Shown: positions 54,722 to 64,000 of the stretch, one piece after another
Position numbering within the stretch: position 1 is the stretch's first letter
Layout of the letters: the number at the start of each line of letters is the position of its first letter
Assembly: GCA_949825045.1 (NCBI GenBank)
Contig: OX463812.1
Location: forward strand, 4,076,661-4,140,660
DNA: 64,000 bases
Direction of reading: 5' to 3'
Source of the DNA: Argyresthia goedartella
Lineage: Eukaryota > Arthropoda > Insecta > Lepidoptera > Argyresthiidae
Notes under the pieces: model-generated
Told to the model about the DNA's origin: nothing
Databases searched by the model: none
The model's input: only the letters and a program-made list of their open reading frames with translations
Translations under genes and position numbers: made by a program

Positions 54722-57200
54722 AAAGCAAATCAAATCAAATCAAATCAAATCATTTATTTGTGAAACATAGGTAGGTAGTAGGATATGTACATTCAGGTGT
54801 TATAAAAATATTATGTATCTCTATGTCTAGCCATCGGGCATACAAATATTTCATGCAAATGTAGGTAAGTACATATTAATAGTTTTAACAGAAAAATCAA
54901 TTGGATTCATATTACATTACATTTGTCAAATATTACCATAAACTTACAAGTTATTATCAAAAAGGTAATCTGATATGGAGTAATATATTTTGTTGATTAG
55001 AAACTTACGTAATTCCCTTTTAAATTGCAATATATTGTCGACATTACGTATATTATCAGGTAATCTATTAAATATTTTTGGTGCCACACCAAAAATACTG
55101 TTTTTAAATAATGCTGTATGGTGTTGGGGCATACTAATTTTGTTAATGTGTCTTTTGCTATTAATTTTAGTGTATAGATGCATGTTCGTCTTGACAAACA
55201 TAGCTACCTCAAGAATATATAGGGATGGCACTGTCAGAATATTGAGCCTCTTAAAATGTTGTTTAGCGCTATCTCTACGGCAAAGACCACATACGGCCCT
55301 GACACATTTTTTTGTGCAATTAATACAGATTCTTTACCTACTGAGTCACCCCAAAAAATTATTCCAAATCTTAGTGTAGAGTCCACATAGCCATTATATG
55401 CCATCAGTACAGCTTCTTCACATACAGTTTTTGATAGTTTGTATAGGGCATATGCAAATGTATGCAATTTTTTACAAACTTTATCCATCTGTGTTTTCCA
55501 TTTGAGATTTCGGTCAATGTAAATTCCCAGAAACTTTGTTACCTCCGTTTGTTCAACACTTTGTCCTGAGTAAGTTATGTCCAGATTCTTAATTGTATTA
55601 TTATTATTATTTTGAAAATTTATTATTTTGGTTTTACCAATGTTAACTACAAGATTGTTTTGCTCAAGCCAGTAAATAATTTTATGTAGAGAATTATTAA
55701 TTTCATCTTCAAATTTATTTGGATCGTCGCACGGTATAATAACCGTGCTGTCGTCTGCAAATAGCACCATAGGATGCTCTACAACATTGGGTAGATCGTT
55801 GATGTAAGCTAAGAAGAGCAATGGGCCCATCACACTGCCTTGTGGTACTCCTTGCTCTATGTCTCTAGGTTTTGATGTGTAGGTTTGTTCCATTTTTGAC
55901 ATCGTACATATCTTATTTATCTGTGTCATTTGCTGTCTTTTATTTAGGTATGATTTTATAAGTTCTATCGCGTTCCCCCTTATTCCATAATTCTGTAATT
56001 TACTTATAAGGATGTCATGTCTTACAAAATCAAAGGCCTTGCTCATGTCCATGAATATAGTCACTACTGGATTTCTTTTGTCTATGTTAGTAAAAATCTT
56101 AGTAAGAAAATCATAGATAGCCATGTTTATGGTCTTATTTTTTCTGAACCCTTTTTGTTCCGGCGCAAATAGATTCTGCTTTTCAAAGTAACCGTATATA
56201 TTTCTATAGATCACCTTTTCAAATATTTTTGCAAGAATGGGGATTAATGCTATAGGCCGATAGAAATTCATATTGTATTTGTCTTCCTTTTTAAATAATG
56301 GCTTGACAACTGCAATTTTCAGTTCATTTGGGAACTTCCCGTGTTCCATACATTTATTTATTATATGACACAGGACTGGGGAGATTATGAGAACAACATA
56401 TTTTAAAACCTTAGTTGTTATTTCATCATAACCAGCGCTGTTCGTGTTCTTTAATGATTTAATGATTTGGAAAATGTCAAAGGATGTCACTGGGTTTAAA
56501 AATATTGAATTACAGGAATTGATTGAGTATAAATTATTATTGTTATTAGGAGATGTCAAGATAGATTCATTATTATTATTAGATGTCAAGTGAGGTTCAC
56601 TTTTATTATTATTACATGTTAAAATTGCATTATAGTTATTTGTCCTCTTGTCAATTGATTTATTATTATTCGATATGTCAATAAAAAGTTATTAAATGCT
56701 TCTGCTATTTCCATTGGATTTGTGATATTTTTACCATCTTTAGTGATTTTTTCAATATATTCCTTTGGCAAGTTTGTTTGAGATTTTTTTATTACGTTCC
56801 AGGTTTCTTTACATTTATTATCAGCGTTTAGAATTCTATAGTTGTTTTGAGCTTTTTGTGTCAGTTTAATAATATTTTTTAGCTTTTTTGTATATACTTG
56901 AAAAACTTCTTTGTTTGCCAAATTTCGGTGTCGTCGATATTTCCACAGCAGTTCTCTTTTCCGCTTGCAGCATAGCCGAATTCCCTTGGACATCCATTTC
57001 TGTTTGCGCATTAAGGAAATTCTTACCTTTATTATAGGAAAACATAATGTATAGAGTAGGACGAACATATCATAAAATTCCCTTAACGCATAAATAGGAT
57101 CGTCGGATCCGAATACTTTATGAAAAGATAAGGAATTGAGGTGTTTCGTGTTTGTGAGTCCAGTCGAAACCTGTTCAAACTTGTTGAACAAAGATCAATG
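54722..57200 (-). pseudogene. LINE F: nearly intact ORF2, 5' truncated
   Basis: 57191-56619 is the linker after the endonuclease (QKWMSKGIRLCCKRKREL). 56589-55234 is RT, with MNFYRPIALIPILAKIFEKV, EQKGFRKNKTINMA, IFMDMSKAFDFV, GVPQGSVMGP and VLFADDSTVII. 55231-54944 is the C-terminus (ILEVAMFVKTN, FNRLPDNIRN). Only two breaks separate them: one at an A5 run near 56683-56690, one at an A7 run near 55305. The 3' tail is (CAAAT)n on the plus strand at 54728-54752. RT catalytic residues are intact. Confidence 0.85.
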
Positions 57201-57444
57201 ACCTTGCAACGAAAAGCGACACAATCTTGCAAAACACTTGCGGTTAGTAAAATAACTTTGTTAGTTAAAGCATTCTCAATAGTTTTAAACCACATTAGTA
57301 GTTGTCCACCACCAAAACAAAGGATAAGAGCGTCTTTTCGCAACAATCACAGATAGGAAAGTACTTCGAACCAAATTTTACTTTTCAACTAAAATTCACA
57401 AAGTTCACGTAAGTCCACTCGTATGCGATAGTAACATTCCACTT
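57201..57444 (-). other. Gypsy E leader and primer-site relic
   Basis: Between LINE F and the partial 5' LTR. Minus strand near 57425-57440 reads CAGAAGTGGAAT, a degraded match to the primer site of the 8540 provirus. No coding frame. Confidence 0.45.
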
Positions 57445-57653
57445 CTGAAGTTATTAGAAAGAATGAAACGATAAACATTTGATTATAATCACGGAAAACA
57501 CTTTATTCGGTAGGTAGAAAACAAAAGAGAACTCCGCTCAACAACCAAAACAATTTGAATGAATGACATTTCTCTGCGCTAGTGAGGGGGCACGTGTGTC
57601 GATCGCATAGTGCTGTACCGCGCTCGTTTGGGATCGATTATCTTCTTATCAGT
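57445..57653 (-). repeat. Gypsy E 5' LTR, partial
   Basis: About 209 bp matching 47479-47694, with differences near GTAGGTAG(G/A)AAAC and GACA(GTTG/TTTC)TCTGCG. Truncated at 57653, where unrelated sequence begins. Confidence 0.78.
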
Positions 57654-58075
57654 ACTAAATAAAGGACCTCATTTTCATACTATAAACTTTGTTGTCCTTA
57701 ATCAAGGATGCTCGTTCTCTATTTACAAATGAAACTCTTTTATATTTTCTCACATTTTTTATTAATATTAGCACTTTTTGTTCCTTTAATTATAGTAAAT
57801 GAACAAAACATATATTTAACTTTGACGTAGTATTTTGGTATAAACGTTAAAGAAGGAACGTACAAATAAATGCAACACAAATATCAAAAACATTAAGCAA
57901 ACTTTAGAAACATTTAACAACTTTTTCGATATAAACTTTACTTTTACCTAATTATAATCAGTCTCACTTAAATCTTCTATCAAACTTTAGAAACATTACC
58001 CTTTTCTATATAAACATTAGTTTTACATATTTCAAATCAGTCTCACAGTTATCATGATAGAGATCAGATAGCTAA
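57654..58075. other. piggyBac 3' flank with an 80-bp imperfect duplication
   Basis: Two units starting CAAACTTTAGAAACATT at about 57898 and 57980 and ending AATCAGTCTCAC. It may be the transposon's subterminal region. I could not find a TTAA plus terminal C run. Confidence 0.45.
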
Positions 58076-59508
58076 TTAATCAGACTCTGAGTCAGCAGCA
58101 TACCTATGAAACTGAGCAAAACAATTTCTGGAACTATTGAGACACAGGAAGATTTTACATGAGCGGCACTCAACTGTGGTTCTCTTGGAGCAGCCTTCTT
58201 TGCGACATCTCTGCTGCTTTGTTGTAAATTATGCCATGTGTCTTACGTTAGACATTCTAGTCAGGTGGGTTGGCAAAGGATTGATTGTGACCCGACTCTT
58301 CTTTTGCTGGCTTGGCAGTTCTAAATGATCCTCTACATATTCATCATCTGCTAATACCGTATTCTCTTCAATAAGCTTTAAGCCTAACTTTAATTTGTAC
58401 TCACGAAGTTGCGGTATTTTATGCAAGACATCATTGCGCAGTCGACGTTGTTCACGATATGATAGCCAAGCGTTTGATACGGCGATGTCAATCATATGGA
58501 AAATAAATCTGATCGTCCACTTTCGAGTACGTGACCGAATCGGGCAGACCGCTATCATTCTGTCTGCCAAGTCAACACCGCTCATGTTGGCGTTATACAT
58601 TTTTATGACTTCAGGCCGTGGAACTTGCACATATCGTTTGTTCCGTTTATCCCATCGCTTACACTCATCGAACTTTTCGTTAGCTTGACATGTTGAAATT
58701 AGTAAAACTGCTTTGTTGTCTAACCATTTCGTTATTGCAATTTTACCATCTTGAGAAGCTACAACCTCAGTAGTTCCACGGTCCTGTTTTGAGAACTGAT
58801 TATCAGGCGTTATGATGCAGTCCTGAGGCACGTGATTTTTCATGATAGTTCCAGTTGCATTGAATCCACGGTGACTCAATTCTTTCATCAACTACACGGT
58901 GGAAAAGTAGCGGTCGAAGTAGAGAAAGTGCCCGGGAACTAATGACATGGTCAAATGTAAAATGGCGGACTCTCCTTAATTGAAACCATAATCCTGTGGG
59001 AAAGTTGTGGATCCTTCGTATATTTTCATGTCACAAATACATCCATTTGGATTGGCCAGAACCAATACTTTGAGACCAACGGGATCGGGTTTGTTAGGAC
59101 AGTATTGTCTGATACTACATTGACCTGAAAATGGTATCATCATTTCATCTATCGAAATATGTTCTGATTTAGGTAGAGCGTGACATCCTATACAGACACG
59201 ATCAAACAAAGGTCTTACTTTCTATACTTTGTCAGTTGCACGTTGATTTTCTGAGATATCGTTGTCAAAAACGATTTTCAGCCTTGATCTCAGAGAAAAG
59301 AATCTGTCACGTGTCATGTTATCTGCTACTATCGGAATTCGCCATGCCTGTTCCCAGAATATTTTGATTTGTGGATATCCAATACTGGCCATGACCATAT
59401 TAATGCCAATGAATGTCTTCAACTCCTTTATTGTAAGCCGAAGGTTTTTATGACTCTTCATCATTTCTGTTTCATTTGTTGCTGCTACAATTTTGTCCAG
59501 TATGTTTT
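58076..59508 (-). pseudogene. piggyBac-type transposase, four nonsense codons
   Basis: DDE/D transposase for cut-and-paste at TTAA. Minus frame from 59508: MTRDRFFSLRSRL, then SIDEMMIPFSGQCSIRQY (first catalytic Asp), FLYFDRYFSTV (second), NANMSGVDLADRM (third), and a Cys-rich C-terminal finger (CRKEGC, CRSCKIFLC). Stops at 59222-59224, 58976-58978, near 58894-58899 and 58229-58231 all lie in one frame with no shift, so the gene decayed by point mutation. The N-terminus is beyond LINE B, which inserted at 59509. Confidence 0.9.
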
Positions 59509-59951
59509 CAAATACAAATACAAATACAAATACAAAATACAAAAACTTTATTATGAGAATTAAAATTTGCGGGTACATGTTACACTAGGTCTAACCTGTA
59601 TCGTGGGCCCCAGCTTGGTGATTGGCTATATACATTTTTATTTATACAACACGATTTATTTTAACAATGGTCATGTTTATATTTTTTTATGTTAAAACCT
59701 ATAGGTCAATTAATTTAAGTAAGTGTTAGTTGTGATGTGTAAGGGGATAAATAAATAATGATAATAATATATGTATATATATATATATATGAATAAGTGA
59801 GGATAGATATGTGTAATGTATGAGTGCACACCCATTTTTTTCAGCGCCGCCGATCACCCAGTAAACTCCAGCATTTTTTCGGTCTCGTCGTATCTTTGCA
59901 CCGCGAGCCACTTTAGTATTGCGGTTTTTGCTTCCCGAGCTGTAGTCATTT

Positions 59952-62747
59952 TTAATTCAATGTGTTTGCACACTCTATTATAGATATAAGGAGAAGCGAA
60001 AAAGCTGAAGCGTTTAGGAGGTTTTGGTATGAGGCAGAAGAAGTGGTTGTCTTGTACTGAGCTAAGGTTATTTTAAGTATATAGAGTTGCCGAACCGTCA
60101 GCACTTTCCAATCCTGGTAGATGTTAGTGGTGGGGTATCTAAAAGGCTTCCTTCCCATTACCTTGAGCAGCGAGCGTTGAGCTCGCTCCACAACTATCAG
60201 GCTTGATTTGGAAGCACCACCCCATGCTGTGATTCAGTATGTCAATAGCGACTGGCAGAGAGCGGTGTATACCAATTTTAGTACTTCCATATCGGCACCC
60301 TGTCTCAGTCTTTTTATTATGGGAATTAGTTTTCTTGTACGAGCTGCAAGATACGAGATGTGGGCTCTAAATGTTAAGTTTTCATCTAGAATCAGACCTA
60401 AATACTTGAAGGTGTGTGCCTTTCCTATCGTTGGGCAAGCACATGAAGGAACATTAATACATTTGTGGATGCTGAGAGTCATGTTCTGTGGTGGGCTGGA
60501 GGCAGCAGTTTTGTGAAAGCACATGAATTTAGTTTTTTGTGTGTTAAGTGTAAGCAAGTTTTCACTCAGCCAGTGAGTCACTTCAGTCATGTACCTCTCT
60601 GCCGCCGTCTTGGCTCCCTCCCAGGACTCTGAGCGAATGATAAGGGCAGTATCGTCAGCGTAGCACAGAACGTCAGCATCCTTTTTATCTCTAAAAATTC
60701 TGGTTAGCTCATCAATATAGATGATAAAAAGCGTTGGACCGAGGATGCTGCCCTGTGGCACACCGAAGGAGATGGGGCTCTAATTGCTTATGTGTACGTC
60801 TATCTTAACGCATTGGCTTCGATTTTGGAGGTAGCTGTCGAAACATTTCAGAGGGGTACCACGAACACCAAGGCGTTCTAGTTTATTGAGGAGCTTAGGC
60901 GGTGAGACGGTATCAAAGGCCTTGGCCAGGTCCAGGAAGACACCAACACAAGACTCTCCGCGGTCGAGGGATGTGCTCACTGAGTTGAGTAGTTGTACCA
61001 CAGCATCCTCCGTGGACCTTCCCTGTCGGAAGCCGTACTGCCTTTCCGATATAAGTTTATTCATCTCAAGGTACTTCACAAGGCGTCTGTTTACAATTTT
61101 TTCTAGTATCTTTGACAGGGAGCTTAGTAGGGATATTGGCCTGTAGTTAGAAGGTTCCGTCTTATCTCCACATTTGTGAATGGGTACCACTGCTGCAGTC
61201 TTCCAACAGGAGGGGAATTCTCCATTTCTCAGGCTAGAGTTAATAATATGGGTCAAAGCGGGTAGGATGTTTGGGGAAATCGCCTTGATGAGGCCGTTCC
61301 CAATGCCATCGAGCCCTGGTGAACTGTCATTTTTTAAATTGCTTATGGCTGAGTTTACTCCTACTGGGACTGTGGGCTGGAAAAAGAATGATTGGTGATG
61401 AGGTGGGTCCTGGATCACGGGAGCACGAGTGGTAGCACTTTGGGAGTTAAGGATTTCATTTGCGAGGTTCTGGCCAACGTTTGCGAAGTATTCGTTACAA
61501 TAATTGAGTGAAATGTCTTTTTTTGATTTCGAGTGCAATAGATGCTTTTGGCTGCCGATTTTTTTATATCGCAAATACTTTTAATGGTTTTCCACATTTT
61601 CTTTGGATTGCTCCGGCTCTCATTAAGGTGGTCTCTATTTGATTGGAATTTAAGCCTTTTGAGTAGATCATTGCAAAAGTTCCGATATCTCTTGTAGCAG
61701 ATTTGTAGTATTTCATTTTTTGGCTCTTTGCGTGCTTTGTTATGTAACCTGTCTCTATGCAGCATACAACGGACCAGACCGGGGGTAATCCATGGTTTGA
61801 TGGTGAATTTGCAACGGCTCACTGTCACATCTTTTTTGTGTTTACTGATTTACTGATATGATATTGTTTTCATCAAGTATTTCCATGAAAGCAGCATTGC
61901 AGGAGGAGTCATCTTCGTTTTGGAGAACTGTTGACCATGATTGGTCCTTTAGATCGTTGTTTACTGCTGCATAGTTAATTTTTGCGAATGTTCGGATATA
62001 TTTATTATGGAGAGGCTTGAGATTTATATTAGCCAGGGCCAAGTCATGATCTGTAAGCATCGTCTTATAGACTAGCCCCTCTGCTAATATTTTTGTCCCG
62101 ACAAATATGTGGTCCAAACAGGAGTAATATCTTGTGGGGTGGGTAATTACTGGTCTGAGGCACATTTCGGAAGTTAGTGATAGGTATTCCTGGGTGTCCT
62201 TGTCCTCCTCTGCTAGGATATTTATATTTATGTCGCCTGCGAGTATTGTGGTACCAGTATCCTTGTGTGGGGCCAGTAAATGTTCCAGAGCCCTGAGAAA
62301 GTTAGTGGGATCTGTAAAAGAGGGTGATTGGTAGATGGCTAGGATTGAGAGTTGTCCTGGAAAGTCTACTATTAGGCAATTACAGTCTGTGAACTCTGGT
62401 TCTCGTATGCTGGCATTGATGTTATCCCTAACGAATACCACCACTCCTCCGTTTTTGTTAATGTATTTAGTAGAAGCGAAAGCATTATAGCCAGGTTAGT
62501 TTCTTAATGTCGAGGTAGCAGTTAAATGGCAATTGGTCATAATTATAACATCACATGTTAGATTTAGTCTGGTTAGAACCACCAAGAAGGTATCGAAGTT
62601 ATGTTGAATGCTTCTTAAGTTAAATGATAAGATTTTGAAGTTAAATGAGTAATTAAGCAAGCTTTTGCATAGCTCCGGAAGATCCACGGTTTGGCACGAG
62701 ATGCTTAACGATTTATCTATATCAGACTCCAAGTTCATGGTGGCCAT
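59952..62747 (-). pseudogene. LINE B ORF2: endonuclease and RT (five lesions)
   Basis: ATG at 62747. Endonuclease with LSFNLRSIQHN, LAIYQSPSF, ILAGDININ, SCLDHIF and LTDHDLAL. RT with SNYRPISLLSSLSKILEKI, QYGFRQGRSTEDAV, FLDLAKAFDTV, VPQGSILGP and CYADDTALII, then LERAQ-type C-terminal VERAQRSLLKVM. Lesions: TAG at 62496-62498, shifts near 61835 and 61560, TAG at 60780-60782, TGA at 60234-60236. Catalytic residues of RT remain. Confidence 0.87.
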
Positions 62748-62939
62748 TTCATAAGAAAAGAAATGTTGATGTTGATGTGCATAAGCCGTGACGTGAAACT
62801 GAATGCTGAGTTATTCTGGCGGTCCGAGCTGAGAGTGCGGGTGTGTGTTGGTGTGGATGGGTAAATAACAGTATATGCTGTAGAAATAATTACACATGGA
62901 GTTATGGGATACGAGATGAAAGATGAGAGAAAGACTAAT

Positions 62940-64000
62940 TTAAACACCGAGCGGGGATCCAGTCTCTTCGGGAGCTTGATTGGGTCCGAGAAGTTTGTCC
63001 AGATCAGCTTGTGATCGCACTGGGATTGCGGCACTTCCTTTCTGTTTGCGGACGTAGATGACTCCATTTCTTGTCCAGCGGTATCTGTAGATGCCCGATG
63101 TTGAAGTACGAGTTGCACGAAACAACTGCCTGTTCTCTTTTGTGAGCCTCTCATTAATGAAAACTTCTTTAGGGGGTCCGGTTACTATGTCTACCGACGT
63201 CAGGTTTTTGCGGGATTTATTCGCCTGTAGAATGTCATCTCTCTTTGATCGGCGCGTTAGTCTGACGACCAAAGGACGGGGGAGCTTTTCCTTCTTCTTC
63301 GGGGAATCATCATAAGGCATGTGGTCCCCTATGTCGTCTATAGTAGATGTCAAATCGGGTGGGGCTTCTTGTTTCGCACCCGCTCTTGCCGCCCACTCGA
63401 TGTCGAAGTCATTTAGTTGTATTATTATTAGCTGTAACCATTGCAAGATGGGTCGGGTTTTCGTTAGGAAACTCTGGAATACCGAGTATTTCTATTTCGT
63501 TTCTCAGACTAAGTTGGGCTATTTTCTGGTTATGCTCGTCAAGTTGACCAACTGTTTGCTTTAGACAAGCGATCTCTAGGGAACTTGTCTTTTCTCCTTT
63601 CTCCAGTATTTTTATTCTCTCATCAAAGGCCGAGAGGCTGGAGAGAACGGTGTCAATTCTCTTCTCACATGCGGCTATCGAGAAGGACCCGGAGTTTAAC
63701 TGTTCCTTCATCAGGGTCACTTCTTTCCTCAACATTCTTATATATCATGTGAGAGTTTGCAATTCTGAAGCCAGGAAATTTTTTGGACGGAGGGTAACGT
63801 GAGAATCAGGAGTGCATGGCAGTTCGGAGTTATTTCCACCTTTCTTCGAAGCGCATTTGCATACGGGGCAGAGCCAGATTGAAACATCCACGGGGATTGA
63901 TCCTCCCATACACATATCAGTGTGGAATGATTTGCTGCAGCTTGTGTTGGAACAGGTGATAAATTCATTATCTGTGAAGTCCTTTACGCAGCCACTGCAA
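62940..64000 (-). pseudogene. LINE B ORF1 with PHD finger, coiled coil and FP-like domain
   Basis: From the window edge the minus frame reads CSGC, then CSNTSC, HTDMC and CPVC, a C4HC3 PHD finger, followed by a linker, a coiled coil (MLRKEVTLMKEQLNS, LEKGEKTSSLEIACLKQ) and the FP-like C-terminal domain (VVRLTRRSKRDDIL, VFINERLTKENRQLF, GVIYVRKQKG). PHD fingers are known in ORF1 of some CR1-like LINEs. A TGA at 63745-63747 and a shift near 63430 break it. The start codon is outside the window. Confidence 0.8.

Larger units (their letters stand above)
47476..57653 (-). mobile_element. Gypsy E: degraded Ty3/gypsy element with nested LINEs
   Basis: Reading leftwards from a partial 5' LTR at 57445-57653: leader, LINE F insertion, gag start, a foreign integrase-end piece, RT, RNase H, integrase, LINE D insertion, integrase end, tandem array, 3' LTR. 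A primer-site relic AGAAGTGGAAT near 57425-57436 on the minus strand resembles the tRNA-Leu type. Much of gag and all of protease are missing. Confidence 0.65.
59509..64000 (-). mobile_element. LINE B: CR1-like element inserted in the piggyBac gene
   Basis: The 3' tail reads (CAAATA)n on the plus strand at 59509-59536, directly inside the transposase frame. A 3' UTR with (AT)n at about 59767-59792 follows, then ORF2 and ORF1. It runs off the window at the ORF1 start. Related to LINE C but with a different ORF1 N-terminus. Confidence 0.88.

Noticed and set aside
63738..63968. 76-codon minus-strand frame beginning MNLSPVP
   Set aside because: Out of phase with the PHD finger that overlaps it; the PHD phase carries the conserved cysteines.

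Overview
The window is eukaryotic, almost certainly from a lepidopteran insect, and is built almost entirely of transposable elements nested in one another. I see no host gene, rRNA or tRNA gene. The lepidopteran call rests on a repeat at 17350-17770 with a head and tail I know from many moth genomes, on tRNA-headed SINEs, and on the element mix: non-LTR retrotransposons (LINEs), an errantivirus, a BEL/Pao element with an envelope gene, Ty3/gypsy remnants, piggyBac relatives and TA-flanked MITEs. Element letters (LINE A, B, C ...) are my own labels.

1-8.4 kb: two LINE A copies face away from each other (1-1262 minus, 1686-4555 plus), so about 1 kb is an inverted repeat. A piggyBac-like deletion derivative (5517-6560) and a foldback element (6831-7270) follow. 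8.5-17.2 kb: a complete but mutated errantivirus-type provirus (LTR-gag-pol-env-LTR) with 299-bp LTRs and a GAAC target duplication, sitting inside a SINE. It shows a tRNA-Leu-type primer site, three similar leader hairpins, a TTTAAAC frameshift site at the gag end, and donor and acceptor sites that place an env start codon in the leader. 17.2-20.9 kb: SINE, lepidopteran repeat, a TA-flanked MITE, an interrupted repeat and a LINE 3' end.

20.9-36.5 kb: an old Jockey-type LINE (H) split by three later insertions. These are a BEL/Pao element on the minus strand (21914-30443, TSD CTAGT), a short LINE-tail fragment (30758-31158), and an LTR element with no coding capacity (31502-34393, 909-bp LTRs, TSD CCCT). 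36.5-42.5 kb: LINE fragments, one inserted head-on into another, a second copy of the MITE, and SINEs.

42.5-47.3 kb: LINE C, the only element with both ORFs uninterrupted, and the best candidate for a mobile element. 47.5-57.7 kb: a minus-strand Ty3/gypsy element (E) with a 19-bp tandem array beside its 3' LTR. It is broken by LINE D and LINE F and carries a gag-to-integrase chimera. 57.7-64 kb: a piggyBac transposase pseudogene cut by LINE B, whose ORF1 begins with a PHD finger and runs off the window end.

The elements do not form a pathway. Each is, or was, a separate replicator, and the order of insertion can be read from the nesting. Such density fits heterochromatin, a W chromosome or a piRNA-producing region, but sequence alone cannot decide. 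Many frame breaks are single-base and several lie in homopolymers, so some may be assembly errors.
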